Shown here in pieces: positions 1 through 18,970 of a stretch of DNA of 64,000 bases. Each line of letters starts with the position of its first letter. Positions within the stretch are counted from its first letter, which is position 1. Below the pieces are notes generated by a model, which worked only from the letters and a program-made list of their open reading frames with translations, did no database searches and was not told where the DNA came from. The stretch spans positions 2,995,874 to 3,059,873 of the forward strand of contig OZ025239.1 of the NCBI GenBank assembly GCA_964019155.1. The letters run 5' to 3'. Origin of the DNA: Osedax fenrisi. Its lineage: Eukaryota > Annelida > Polychaeta > Sabellida > Siboglinidae. A program made the translations under genes and the position numbers.

Positions 1-246
1 TGTTTTCTATAATACATGATTCATGAGTTATGCAAATGTTACGTAGGTGATAATCAAGTGAATCTTCTACCTCTCCATATCCCTTCACACCTCCGTCTCC
101 ATATCCCTTTCCATCTCTATCTCCATATCCCTTCCCATCTTCCTTTCCCTCTTCCCTAACATCACACATATATTCACTAATAATTCACTTTACACCCTCA
201 TTACTATGTACGCCACACTGTGCTCTACTCGTATTCACTAGTTACC

Positions 247-658
247 TGGCCACCGATCTTAGAATAATGACCTCCCCACAGATAGTAGAATAATCACCTC
301 CCCACTGATAGTAGAATAATCACCTCCCCATTGATCGTAGAATAATGACCTGCCCACCGATCGTAGAATGACCTCCCCACCGATCGTAGAATAATGACCT
401 AGCCACCGATCATAGAATAATGACCTACCCACCGATTGTAGAATAATGTCCTATCCCACTGATAGTAGAATAATGACCCCCCCCCCCCCATCGATCGTTG
501 AATAATGACCTCCCCACCGATCGTAGAATAATGACCTTTCCACCGATCGTAGAATAATGACCTGCCCCCACTGATAGTAGAATAATGACCCCCCCCATCG
601 ATCGTTGAATAATGACCTTTCCCCCGTAGTAGAATAATGACCTCTCCACCGATCACAG
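247..658. repeat. 26-bp minisatellite running into a splice acceptor
   Basis: About 15 copies of a roughly 26-bp unit of the form TAGAATAATGACCTCCCCAC plus CGATCG. Copies differ by point changes and C-run length. The last copy ends in CGATCACAG, which is the 3' splice site of the first visible Abraxas-like exon. Short open frames on the minus strand here are repeat artefacts. Confidence 0.9.
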
Positions 659-7015
<6,357 letters not shown>

Positions 7016-7060
7016 TTAACCTTTAAATATATACATATATATATATATATATTCGCATGC

Positions 7061-7091
<31 letters not shown>

Positions 7092-7235
7092 TTTGTTTTT
7101 ATGAACTTTTGTTTTAGTATAATTGTTATTTTTATTTTACCGGAAACAACTCGTGAATGATTATATATTTCTTTATAACTGATGACTGATGACTGCATAT
7201 TTGCATGATCATATCGTAGTTTTATTATTTTTATT

Positions 7236-7241
7236 AATAAA
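7236..7241 (+). terminator. Likely poly(A) signal AATAAA
   Basis: First canonical AATAAA downstream of the Abraxas-like stop, about 220 bases into the 3' UTR. Position only; the cleavage site is not determined. Confidence 0.4.
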
Positions 7242-7800
7242 CATCCGAAATACTATACTACATCTACTTTCTACTAGTCTGAATTCATTGCATATGTTGG
7301 TACACAAACAATAGTATATTAGTAATAGCGATACAGTGAGTGTATTGTACTGTAGCTATCAGTAATCTATACAGAAGTATATCTACATTAGATTTAGATG
7401 CTATGAAAGGATTCCACGAAAATAAAATAACAATATATATATATATATATTTACATAAAAGCGATTCATATTATTCCTCAATAACATATATTATAAGTAT
7501 AAGATACATCTAATAATTAAATAGACTTTTATGTGATTTTGTATCATATCTATCTCGAATTAACATTTGAAATCATAGATATGCAATATGTATTAGACTG
7601 CGTAGGCTACCTAATAATCTGGTATTGTAGGTGTAAATATTACAAATAAATACTATGGTACTGAAACATGAATACCAATATATAAATATATAGGTGCATT
7701 TTTAAATTACAATGTGTCTCGTCATAAAATTCAAATCTTTCATATGTTAACATCAAATATATATATATATATATATATATATCTGTATCAATTAATTCCT
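7242..7800. other. AT-rich intergenic stretch
   Basis: No coding signal seen apart from a SINE 3' fragment at 7380-7440 and TA tracts at 7435-7450 and 7758-7782. Confidence 0.5.
7380..7440 (+). mobile_element. SINE 3'-end fragment
   Basis: CTACATTAGATTTAGATGC, then ATGAAAGGATTCCACGAAAATAAAATAACAAT in two pieces, resembles the 3' half of the SINE at 9355-9475, ending in the same AATAAAATAACAAT tail. Divergent. Confidence 0.5.
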
Positions 7801-9130
7801 ATTTTGAATAAACATTGCGACCTTCAACCTCTGAGGGGGCACTTCACGTAATTCACAATATTTCTCAGGTTGGTTCCATTACGAGCATTCTGCTGAGTAT
7901 CAGATAGTAACCTTTATTCTATGTTGTCGATGATACTTTGTTAGGTCTGCGTCGCTAACGTCTAGATTCGATATTGCCTTCATGTATACTCTTTCCTAGC
8001 CTCGTGTATCGTTTAGAGTCACTGTAATGATTGTCAGTAGGTCAGTAGGTTGGTAATGGGCCTGCACTTGTTGGTTACGTGTTTCTTAAGGATTTGTTAT
8101 CTATATTTTGCAAGTATTTTATGACATTTAATCTCGCAAGATTACATTTTTATTTCTAGTGCATTCATTAATGTCCATCCTACTAATAAGTATAATAATA
8201 TTGATGTCACAAATTCGTTCATAAGTCAGTCGAGTTTATTCCTTTGTTTAATGTATCTATCATTACTTAGTATGGGTTTCATATTATTAAAAGCTTGGTT
8301 TGCATGCGCCGCTCTAGATAGAACTTCTTGAACACATGTTATAGTAAGTATATACTTCACAGGTAAACAATATTTTATATTTGAAGTATGGCACTATTTC
8401 TACATTTTTCATCCGAATATCTGGCTGATAATAAGCGTCGTTCAACATTAGTTTTGTTTTGTTGACATCTGCATACTACCTTTGGTTGATGCGTTGGCTA
8501 CTTTGCTACCCTATCAGTAAGTTGCTTCTCTGTTCCTGATATGCCATCAATACCGTCAGCCAAACTGAGTTCAGTAATTACCCTTCCATTGATTTTTATA
8601 CCAACCGTATAATTTTCTTGTACGTGACTCATTATCTTGACTCATATATATATGTATATATTAAAAAGGATGTATGAGAGAATGCATGGGGAGAGAATGC
8701 ATTGGTGAGAGAATGCATGGGGAGAGAATGCATGGGTGAGAGAATGCATGGGTGAGATAATGTATTTTACAGTTGTTCTCGGAAAACAGTCAAAACAATG
8801 ATTCTTTTTCTGAGAACTGTACTTGAGTTATTTTATAGATATTTTATGATTTGTATATTGTTACCGTTGATGTTGTACTTATACATGTATAACCACAGTA
8901 CTTCTTGTTACGTAACCACTCTATCAAAGGCTTTTTGAAATCGATGAATATATGATACATTTTCTTTGTTTTTTGGCGCTATTTCTCACAGTGAAACCTT
9001 AAGTTGAATATCTTTTCAAAAGTAATATACCTATTCTAATTACATCATGCCCTTCATCGATAATCTACGATTATTGAATTTATCCTCAGATCTAATAACT
9101 TTGTATAGTAGATTATGATAGGGAATACAC
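7800..9130 (-). pseudogene. Degenerate RTE/CR1-like LINE reverse transcriptase
   Basis: Read on the minus strand in three frames. Near 8930 it gives IHRFQKAFDRV (RT block 'FIDFKKAFDRV'). Near 8560-8600 it gives a decayed catalytic box, LSLADGIDGISGTEKQLTDR (family FADDID...), with G for the second Asp. Near 8300 it gives AAHANQAFNNMKPI, matching the 'ALANSAFNKLKPI' helix. Stops and frameshifts throughout, so it is dead. Confidence 0.7.
8660..8762. repeat. 16-bp tandem repeat GAGAGAATGCATGGGT
   Basis: About six copies of GAGAGAATGCATGGGT or a close variant inside the dead LINE, in the interval between its RT blocks, so the expansion came after the coding function was lost. Confidence 0.85.
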
Positions 9131-9632
9131 TTAGGATGCGTTTGTTGTAATATACCAACATCCCAACGTACAAACGTCATATCTGTATGGATTTCCATGT
9201 AAATGCAGATGGTACGCTAACACTACCAACCAGACGTATCAACGTACCATCTGAAACGCCCGCAAGTATACATGTAATGAATACAGATGTTAGTACGCTG
9301 GTATAGTACGCTGGTATACCTACCTACGATAGTACGTTAATAAATAGATATATAGCGGCTTCGAAGGGACATTAGAGCCATATATGGTTATAAGTGAAAA
9401 CTACATCTAAGTTCCTGGACGGGATGAAAGCACTCCACCAAATAAAATAACAATAACAATAACAATATATATCTACGAAAAATGTACCATAATATATACC
9501 TACTATCTTTCCAGTGTGTAGATGGGACGTTGAGTTTGTTGTTTAACATAGCAACGTACAATCATCATTTACATGTATATGAATACATATAGTACATTGG
9601 TACGTTTGTATATTACAAAAAACGCACCCATT
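9131..9632. mobile_element. PIF/Harbinger-like MITE with nested SINE
   Basis: The left end GGATGCGTTTGTTGTAATAT (9134) and right end ATATTACAAAAAACGCACCC (to 9629) are inverted copies, about 19 of 21 matching, each flanked by TTA. TTA target duplications are typical of PIF/Harbinger. The SINE at 9355-9475 lies inside, so it arrived later. Confidence 0.65.
9355..9475 (+). mobile_element. SINE copy, 3' portion
   Basis: Contains GAAGGGACATTAGAGCC, TATGGTTATAAGTGAAAAC, ATCTAAGTTCCTGGACGGG and ends (AATAAC)n. The same blocks in the same order appear in reverse at 15163-15265 and 32880-33010. Confidence 0.75.
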
Positions 9633-10700
9633 AGTGATAAGTAATGATATGCATTATGCGAGATATATTAATGCATGCAATGTGTTGTAGACTACAACTT
9701 GTAGTTAGAAACAACACTTTTAATGTAATACATCACCTACCTCGATAAAGATTTAGTTGAATAGTTCAAAGAGAAGAATTCCTAGAATAGCGTACTCAAA
9801 TATATCATTAACTATATCAAAACTAACTGAAAATATAAGTTTATTGTCTAAACGTGTATCATAATTCGTGCAAACTATCGTCTGCCAATACTGACGATAA
9901 GTATGCATTCTTTTACCGGAAAAATTGATTCAGACGCCAGGAAAATAATATTTTCCGGAAATAACTTGGTATGTGATCCAGTAGTTATCGTATCACTTAT
10001 GTTTACATTCGTAATATAATTAGAGATGAATTATGTCCAAGTGTAGAACTTAAACTATGTAAAAAGCATAGCAACATAAATTCTATGGTAATTATACAAT
10101 AACTATAGTTATATTATATAGTTAAATTATAATGGCCTAAAATATTAAAAAAGTAAATATATTGCTATAAAACTAAGACAAAAGAAGTTATGGATGCATG
10201 ATAATTAAGAAAGACTAGCAAAAGCTAAGTTAATGGGGTTTCAATGATGACTCTTCCTCGAAAGTAATGGTTAACTCTAACTATTGATTAGTGAACTCAA
10301 AACCGGGTTAAGGTCAAGACAAGGTTAAGGTAAACATGTAATGAATTAGTTCTATTCACTACGCACCATAGAGTTAGAGAGAAAGTTCCTCTCTAGTTCC
10401 CTGCTGCTCAACGACGGTAACGTTGTTATTTTAATTGTTTACCTAGTTAGTTATTTTATTTATTTTAAATAAAATTCCGTATTAATTAAAATATTTTAAA
10501 ATAATTAATGTTTTAACATTTACATTAACCAAATTAACAACAATAGTAACTATTAATTAAGAACCTACGCTATCATGAACACCAGTACGTACAGGTCACT
10601 CGCAACGTAATGCACGTGGAATATTAGAAAACATAATGCCGAACCACAGAAAAAATGTTAGCAATATTATAATAATCACGCCTATATATATCCACAATCG
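9633..10700. other. Intergenic, nothing recognised
   Basis: AT-rich DNA without open frames or obvious repeats. Confidence 0.5.
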
Positions 10701-10739
10701 ATAAATACGCCCCCTTATTCACTAAAACCTCCATCACAC

Positions 10740-12720
10740 GTTCTGACTAATCCTGGTATACTATATCCCTACTGAATCAAAAACGAATCCTTCGCAAAGC
10801 CGACAAATCCTATCTCAAACATCCCTCCCATACTTCAATTGCCTACTACAATAACTTAAAAAATCTCCACCGAAAAACTATTTCTACCGCCAAAGCCTCT
10901 CACATCACCCACAAATTTGATAAACTCTCTAATGACATTAAGTCCATACACAGAAATTCTGCCAAACTGCTTGGTAGTTCACTTAAAGCCCCACTCCCCA
11001 CTATCACCCCTGAAGAACTACCACTCCTCTTCGACAAATCTTTCAATGGCAAACTTTCCACCACCCTTTCTACCCTTCCCACCTCTGTCATTCCATAAAT
11101 TCCCATTACCTTTCACTTCTACCTTGAACAATTTGAATCTCCCCCACTTGATCAAATCATCTCCCTTCTCAAATCTACCTCCTCAACCTCATCCCTTGAC
11201 CTTCTTCCTCTCCCAATACTAAAGCAGATAATTAACACTGTTGCAACTCCCCTTCATCAAATCATTTGCGGTTCACTTTCATTCGGCTCCGTCCTTCCTG
11301 ATTTCAATATAGCAGTCATCACCACTATCCTTAAAAAGCCCCACCTTGATTCACTGTCTCCCTCCAACTACCAACCCATCTATAACCTCTCAGTCCACTC
11401 TATGATCCTTGAACGTGTTATATCCTCCCAACTTATCACATACCTTACAACCAATAAAATCCCCAACATCTTTCAGAGTGCCTACCTTCCCCACAAATCT
11501 ACCGAATCCGCGCTAACACTCATTACCTCTGACTTACTCTCAGGTCTAAACAATAACCGTGGCTCCATACTCATCCTCCATGACATATCTTCCGCCTTTG
11601 ACATCCTTGACCAAAAGTCCTAATCCACCGACTTTCAACCATTGTCATTACTGATACCGCCCTCAATTGGTTCACCTCTTACATTTCCAATCATTCTTCC
11701 ACCGTTAGTATCAACTCACACTCATCTCCCCCCCCCCCCCCGCTCTATCACATATGGTGTTCCCCAGGGTTATGTTATTGGTCCTCTCCTTTTTAACATT
11801 TACCTCCTCCCATGTTACAAATATTTACCGACTACCCAGACATTTCCTTTCATACCTACGCCGATGACCTTCAACTCTACCTCAACTGCACCGACTACCC
11901 CACTCATGTCCCCAACCGACTCTCCTCCTTCATCAACTCCATACACCAATGTCTTACTTCCAACTCACTTAAACTTAATCCCACCAAAACGGAAGCTATA
12001 TTTCTCCACTTACACCTACGTTCCTCCACCCTCCCTGAACCACCTCAGCTTACTAAACATGACTACCCTCCCTTATTTTAAACATGTCTGTAACCTTGGC
12101 CTACACATCGACTCCACTCTTTCCCTTGATACTCACATTTCCCACATGTACAAATCCATCCACTACCACCTACACTGCTTCCGCCTATTTCGACGCTCCA
12201 TTCCCCTCCCCATTGCTTTTACCATCACCTCCTCCTATTAACTCCCCCTAATCTACTATTGCAACAACCTACTATTCAATCTCTCCGCCTACAAACTGAT
12301 TAAACTGCAACATCTTCAAAATGCTGTAGTACGTTGCGTCCATCTAATTCCCCGTCGTTCCTCTGATTCCATTACACCTCTCCTCAAACAACTACACTGG
12401 CTCCCAGTCTCCTACCGTATTAAATACAAACTTTTCCTGACTATCCACAAAGCCATACATAACAACTCTCCCGACTACCTTGCCTCCCTTCTCCATATAT
12501 ACTCACCCACTACCCCAATCCACACCCTATCCTCCAACACATTTCTCTTACTACACCCCACCTACACAACCTCCACTCCTCCCATATACTATCCTTTGCC
12601 CTATCTGCCCCTTATCATTGTAACTCCCTACCTTACCACCTTCAAACAATGACATCAACCTCCTCCGTCAAACGTCATCTAAATACATACTATTTCTCCC
12701 ATGCTTTCCCCCCCCCCACG
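10740..12720 (+). pseudogene. CR1/L2-like non-LTR retrotransposon, decayed ORF2
   Basis: RT blocks in order across shifting frames: LPDFNIAVITTILKKPHLD (near 11300), SILILHDISSAFDILD (near 11570), GVPQGYVIGPLLFNIYLL (near 11755), then ADDLQLYLNCTDY (near 11860; active-site box retained as YADD). The usual LINE tail LKQLHWLPVSYRIKYKLFLT is near 12385. At least three frameshifts or stops, so inactive. GC and codon use differ from the AT-rich surroundings. No RNase H in this copy. Confidence 0.85.
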
Positions 12721-13059
12721 CAATAATCTCTCCCACGGACGACCGATTGCTCACGCACAGCGTACTCCTAGAACAAACAAAAAGTAAGTACAAAGTATAT
12801 TCCACGCCTACTTTAACATACATAATCATCACGTATGTTTACTATGGTTACAGAATAGGTAGGTATCTGTCCGCGGATACTTAAGTATCGGTATGCATTC
12901 GTGTATAGGTACATTTAGGTACATATAGGTACATTTAAGTACATATATGTATATAGTTATATATACCTATCTACAAGTAAGCATAAGTAAATATTTACAA
13001 ACGTATACGCTTAAGTAGTCCCATTTAAATCAGTTTTATTCTTTCAATTTTATAATCAA

Positions 13060-14480
13060 CTATGTATTTCGTTCAACGCAGAGGGTTAACCGGTTGTACT
13101 TTAACAAATATCAATGACTCATTTATCTGCCCCTTTTCTCACTACAATAACCCGCTGTTACATCGTAATCACATCCTTTATTCTATATTATGTAGGGGCG
13201 CTGGAACGATTGTGTATGTAGGGGGGACCAACCAATCAAAATAAATTGTGTGGTAAAAGTGGGAGGGGACCAATACATAGAAGGTCCCACTTGATTTTAA
13301 AGTGTGGGGGACATACCCCCCAACCCTACCTTCCTCAAACCCGAGACGAAATATGTTCGATTCGCCGGTGTCGCACCGGTGGAAGAACAGAAAATGTGTC
13401 AGTGTCATGGGTAAGAAGGAAGAGGTAAAGCTTGGCCTTGACCAGGTCAGTCGCGAAATGTTCGTCAAATGGCACCCGCCGCCTTGGTCGTGGAACGCCA
13501 ACCCCTCTTGGATAGTGCGCATATCGCTCTCAGGTGGATCCAGCAAGCGTCACAGCGATAAGGAACTCCTGATAGACGCCATCAACACTATCACAGAAGT
13601 GGGTACCTACGAGTATGCCATCTACACAGATGGATCAGCAGAAAGGGGATTCAGAAATGGCGGTAGTGCGGCGATTGCTACTACAGGACCGGCATCGGAG
13701 CCAACCATCGTGCACTCATCATCAAGAAAAGGAAACTCGTTAACATCGTCATTCGAGACGGAGGTTATGGCACTACTATTATCCACTGAATGGTTAGCGG
13801 ACCAAGGAGAAGGAGACCTTACGGTCATATGCTCGGACAGCCAAGCGGCGCTGACGGCGCTCTGCGGTTCTGGCAAGAGTGACGGAAGAGGTCTCGCGAT
13901 GGTCCGCAGAAACCTAGACCAGGCGTACAGGCAAATTATCTTACAATGGATTCCAGGCCACTGCGGACTGATAGGCAACGAGTGGGCGGACACAGCGGCT
14001 GGAGCAGCAGCCACAAATGATACCTCCTCGCAAAATCACAGGCAGGCTATCACATATAAGTCGGCAAAAGCACTGATAGGGCGGGAAGTAGTGGACCCTC
14101 AGACGACCCACGAAAGAACTAAAGCAGTCTTTGATGGTCCCCTCGACCAAGAACCTCTCTCGCGTTGTGACGCGGTACTAATGGCATAACTGAGAAGTGG
14201 GCACTGCCGGAAACTCGCTGCGTACAGGAACATTATAGAGTCTAACTTCTCGTCAATCTGTCCACATTGTGAAGCGGAAGCAGAAACTATGGAGCACTGG
14301 CTACAAGAATGCCCGGGGACGGCCGCAAAATGTACTCGTGTGTTTGGGGGGGGGCGGCACCCCAACTGTCAGTCTTGGTAACTTCACCCAAGGCTGTCCT
14401 AGCGTTCGCACATGGGCTTTGGTCCATATGAACGCCTGCCGCCAACAACAACAACAACCCCCCCCCCTATTGCAGCGCCC
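13060..14480 (+). pseudogene. RNase H-bearing (I-clade-like) LINE fragment
   Basis: The open frame 13302-14189 contains an RNase H domain: IYTDGSAERG (first Asp), FETEVMALLLSTEW (Glu), VICSDSQAALTAL (Asp) and WIPGHCGLIGNEWADTAAG (His/Asp). After a stop at 14187, another frame gives LRSGHCRKLAAYRNI and a Cys/His cluster CPHCEAEAETMEHWLQECP, the usual C-terminal knuckle of such elements. All four carboxylates of the RNase H site appear present, but the upstream RT is missing and the tail is split, so it is truncated and dead. Confidence 0.85.
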
Positions 14481-14499
14481 CTAATATTATGTAATCTAT

Positions 14500-15160
<661 letters not shown>

Positions 15161-15162
15161 AT

Positions 15163-15265
15163 TTTATTTTGGTGGAGACATTTCATCAAATCCAGGAACT
15201 TAAATGACATTTTCACTTATAACCATGGTTATACTTATAACCATATGCATATGGCTCTATTTGTT
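15163..15265 (-). mobile_element. SINE copy, 3' portion (minus)
   Basis: Minus strand reads ATAGAGCCATATGCATATGG, GTTATAAGTGAAAATG, TAAGTTCCTGG, then CTCCACCAAAATAAAATAAC. Same block order as 9355-9475. Confidence 0.7.
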
Positions 15266-15596
15266 TACACACGGCAGAGCTATGCGCACCTCTTAGTATG
15301 CTTGTATCCGCGCTTGATACACCTATTTAGGGGACGTGAGGGGGTTTTGGTCAGTGCATGGGTTTTGGTCAATGCGAAATATTCGGAAAACGGTGATAGT
15401 TATAAAAAAAATTTACATTTATGAAATATAACTAACACAGTTGTTAACTTATTTATATTTATAAATTTCAAAACAAATTAAATATTAAATATCGATTGTT
15501 AGAAAAAAGGCTAATTTTAGCTAATATTAGAGAAAAAAAGTACCATAAATTTATTTAGTAGTTGACTACAATTGTAATAGTATTATAATATACACC

Positions 15597-15650
<54 letters not shown>

Positions 15651-15882
15651 TATATCTCGTCAAGGTAACCAAATCTGGCTGCCAGACTGGGTTCCCAATA
15701 CGCCGTGTGAATGCGATAAGTTTATAGGTGAAAGTAATATAATACGGATACTTTAATAATAAATGGTCTTAATATTGTATGACTCAATATTTATATTCAA
15801 AAATTACAATATATTAATGACTATGATTACAGATATTATTATTATTTTAAAATTTTATTTAATATTTTAATTCCATAGATAT

Positions 15883-16602
15883 CTGGGGTGTCCGTATTCG
15901 GTACCCATGTCCGAATACGGACACACTGTGTTATAATATGGACACCCTATATACAACTAGATAAACTACATATTACTTATGAATCAATCAGAAAAATTAC
16001 AATTACATTATTTATAATTAATTTTATGAATAATTTATTCTGATTTAATTAGTTAATAATTTATTTTTTTTTATTATTTTTTTAATTAATAATACAGTTT
16101 AAGTATCTAAATAATACATTTTTTAGATTTTTCTTTATTAGTGGTATTAATATTATAACGCACACGAATTTTTATGAAAATCAAAATAGTTCATAAGCTG
16201 CGCGCTGATTGGTTATAGGGTGTCCGTATTAAGACATCTAGAGTGTCCGTATTTGGGACTTATGTGACCTCTAGATATATTCTTGTAACTTAATGAATAT
16301 TTGATAACAAATATAGAAATTATATATATAATTTTTGAATGCTTTATTTTTTAATAATATAGTGTTATATTTTATATCGTTCCATTTGTATATTCTTGAG
16401 AAGGTTTTAAGTTGACATTTTTTTTAATAAATTTAAAAACGTAATAAAAAAAATGTATTGGATACATCAGCAATATTTTGAATAATTAAAAAATAAAAAT
16501 GCTTTTTTTGAATATTTAAATAATTATGAATATTTTATTCATTAAAAAATGTTATGTAGGATTTATAGTTTCTGAGATACCGAGAGTGTCCGTATTCGGT
16601 TA
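15883..16602. repeat. Cluster of GTGTCCGTATTCGG motifs, some in hairpin
   Basis: GGTGTCCGTATTCGG (15887) pairs with CCGAATACGGACAC (15911-15924), a 14-bp stem. Further copies: GGACACCC inverted (15941), GGGTGTCCGTATT (16218), GAGTGTCCGTATTTGG (16241) and GAGTGTCCGTATTCGG (16584). No gene between them. Confidence 0.7.
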
Positions 16603-16825
16603 CTTTCCTCTAACTAACTATCGCTTTCACGTGATAATATATCTACCCAGATTTTATAACTATATTTCATAGGTAATAAGTCGAGATTCATTTTAAAATT
16701 ATAGCATTATTATATAATTGAATATAAATGGGCGTGCTTAACATGGTATCGTACAAATCACACCCACACTGGGTAAGTCAGTGTTCCGTGTGAACACAAC
16801 CTAACAACTACACTACCCTCTACAG

Positions 16826-17488
16826 AAGGTGATCGGCGAACCTGAGTTGGAATGGGACTACTTCACGGAAGAATCCGATACAAACGACAGTCTATCTAGT
16901 ATCGTGAATTCCGCACCCATATACGAGAACAGCGACGCCGCCACAACATCCGGGTCGCTAGACTACCGACCTCTAGACGACCTCGACGCCGACATTCCCA
17001 AGGACATCGCCGAAGCGCTGGATTCCCTGCCGCCGGTTGAAGAAGAGGGAAGTTTCGGAACCGGTAACGAGTGCGTCTCGATGCCCGACTCTCAAACGCG
17101 AAATGGGCGTGGTAATGGGCGGCGCGTGGGCCCGCCTCGCGGTAATCCGAACAGCCGCCACAGACAACCGCAGAACACAATGGCGAGTACGGTCGTGTTG
17201 AAAGCCTATCAACAGAGAGACGCTAAAGCGGGCAAGAACCGCAACCGCCGTAAGCGGGTGTCGCGTGGCGCCCGCCTTCAACAGCGCAGGTGGGAACAGA
17301 AAGAGCTCGGGGAAACGCCCCTTTATCCGCCCATCGCGCTGGGCTTCCGTACCGATCAGGATGCGAAGTTCTACAACTATAAACAGTTCGACGAGGCAGT
17401 CATCCGTGACGACGAGGCAGCCATCCGTAACGACGATACAACGGATGATAATGTGTTGGGGGACGATAGAAAGCTTAAGGCTGAATAA
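16826..17488 (+). CDS. Terminal coding exon of an unrecognised gene
   Basis: A CTCTACAG acceptor at 16825 is followed by 220 open codons to TAA at 17486-17488. Start: KVIGEPELEWDYFTEESD. Composition is acidic first (DLDADIPKDIAEALDSLP), then a basic middle (KAGKNRNRRKRVSRGARLQ, likely nuclear or RNA-binding; inference), then GETPLYPPIALGFRTDQDAK and an acidic end with a tandem DEAVIRD/DEAAIRN duplication. The exon is GC-rich and codon-like, unlike its flanks, and lacks an in-frame ATG near its 5' edge. So it is a spliced last exon rather than a single-exon gene. I find no upstream exons between 7.1 and 16.8 kb; they may be tiny, or lie left of the window with the Abraxas-like gene nested in an intron. 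I do not recognise the family. Confidence 0.7.
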   Translation, partial: KVIGEPELEWDYFTEESDTNDSLSSIVNSAPIYENSDAATTSGSLDYRPLDDLDADIPKDIAEALDSLPPVEEEGSFGTGNECVSMPDSQTRNGRGNGRRVGPPRGNPNSRHRQPQNTMASTVVLKAYQQRDAKAGKNRNRRKRVSRGARLQQRRWEQKELGETPLYPPIALGFRTDQDAKFYNYKQFDEAVIRDDEAAIRNDDTTDDNVLGDDRKLKAE

Positions 17489-17489
17489 A
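17484..17489 (+). terminator. AATAAA overlapping the stop codon
   Basis: The stop codon TAA (17486-17488) lies inside GAATAAAC, so a canonical poly(A) signal overlaps the stop. Whether it is used cannot be told; TA tracts follow at once. Confidence 0.3.
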
Positions 17490-17519
17490 CCTTTTGCAAA
17501 ATCATTACTTTTATATCTA

Positions 17520-17524
17520 TATAT

Positions 17525-17590
<66 letters not shown>
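17520..17590. repeat. (TA)n tract
   Basis: Nearly pure TA dinucleotide just after the orphan terminal exon. Confidence 0.95.
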
Positions 17591-17591
<1 letters not shown>

Positions 17592-17599
17592 AAATGTAT

Positions 17600-18930
17600 A
17601 TATTTTTTGTCACGCTAGATGAAGATAATTAACTAAATATTTACATATTTATAATATATATATAAATATATATAATATAATATATATATATATATATAAT
17701 AAGTATATTCATTTATATATAATAAGCATACATTACAATATCAACATATTCCACCTGCATTGTTACAAGTACCACATAATACTGATATTCCATTTTAATA
17801 TTCCAACATGGCAACTATTTAATTTAATATCTAAAATTTATTATCTCCAGAATCTGTCTTGTACAGTCATTGTGAAAATGATTCTTTCACCAAGATTCAT
17901 TGATATATTGTCATAATGTAAATAGGCTTAAAATGCCTTCTATATGCCTTCTCTAACCCATCCTCCTTCTTACACCCATGCCTTCTCACACACATGCCTT
18001 CTCTCCCCATGCCTGGCTTAAGGCGTAATGCTTAAGCTTAGCCTATAGTCCTAAGCCTATATTTGTATCCTTAATTAAGGCTTAAATAAGGCTTAAATAG
18101 GACAACATCATTGACATCATTTTTAATTAATGATTATTATATTATTAACTATTTAGATAACCTACATTATTAGTTTGTATCATTATATATTAAAATATAC
18201 CAAATAATATTGAAATAAATTCATTACATTTCAGTTATTTTTCTTTGTGTCCTATATTTGTGATTTTTTTACCAATTAAATTTAAAAAAATGTATCTGAT
18301 TTGAAAAAATTAATTACATATTTGAAAATAGTATGAAAAACTAGTCTAGAATCAGTTAACAGAACCAGACTTCAGAGAATTTTTTTTTAAATGTCGACCA
18401 ATGATTATAATCAATATATCCTATATTTTTAATTCATTTATTTATTAATTAATTTATATATTTAAAAATAATCTCACGTGCGCGTAATTTATGTTATCAT
18501 TAAATATAGAAAATATCTCTGTAAATATTAAAGTTAGAGTGAATGATTTATGCAAAATGTCCATAACAAATTAATTTTAATATTTTTGTCTACAAAATCA
18601 TAAATTATACATAATATATATTTAGTAGACATTATTTTTTTTATTATTCGTTATTTTTAAAAAATAATTAAATATATTCAAAGAGTATATCATAATTAAT
18701 TAATATGTACTTTTCGGCTTCATTCTTTTAAAAAATGTCTACCAAATGATTATATTTTGCATTGTCTACCAAATGGTTATAATATGACTATATATATATA
18801 TATATATATGTCGTGGTAGTAGTTACCCATGTAATTACAGTCATTAGTTAACTAACTATACAAGCAAGATCACACCTAACAAAACTATTACCATGACTAA
18901 CTATAAACTATTACCTACTATACTATACTA
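17600..18930. other. Intergenic, low-complexity
   Basis: No coding signal. 17935-18010 has loose CATGCCTTCTC repeats and 18010-18100 has CTTAAGGC/GGCTTAAAT repeats. The rest is AT-rich. Confidence 0.5.
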
Positions 18931-18938
18931 TAGTATAT

Positions 18939-18970
18939 GATTAGCAAGTATACTAGTATACTTGCTAATC
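18939..18970. repeat. Perfect 32-bp palindrome
   Basis: GATTAGCAAGTATACT followed directly by its exact reverse complement, with no loop. It sits at the left edge of a LINE fragment. Confidence 0.95.

Noticed and set aside
13178..13546. Minus-strand ORF across the RNase H LINE
   Set aside because: Shadow of the plus-strand element, which shows catalytic motifs.
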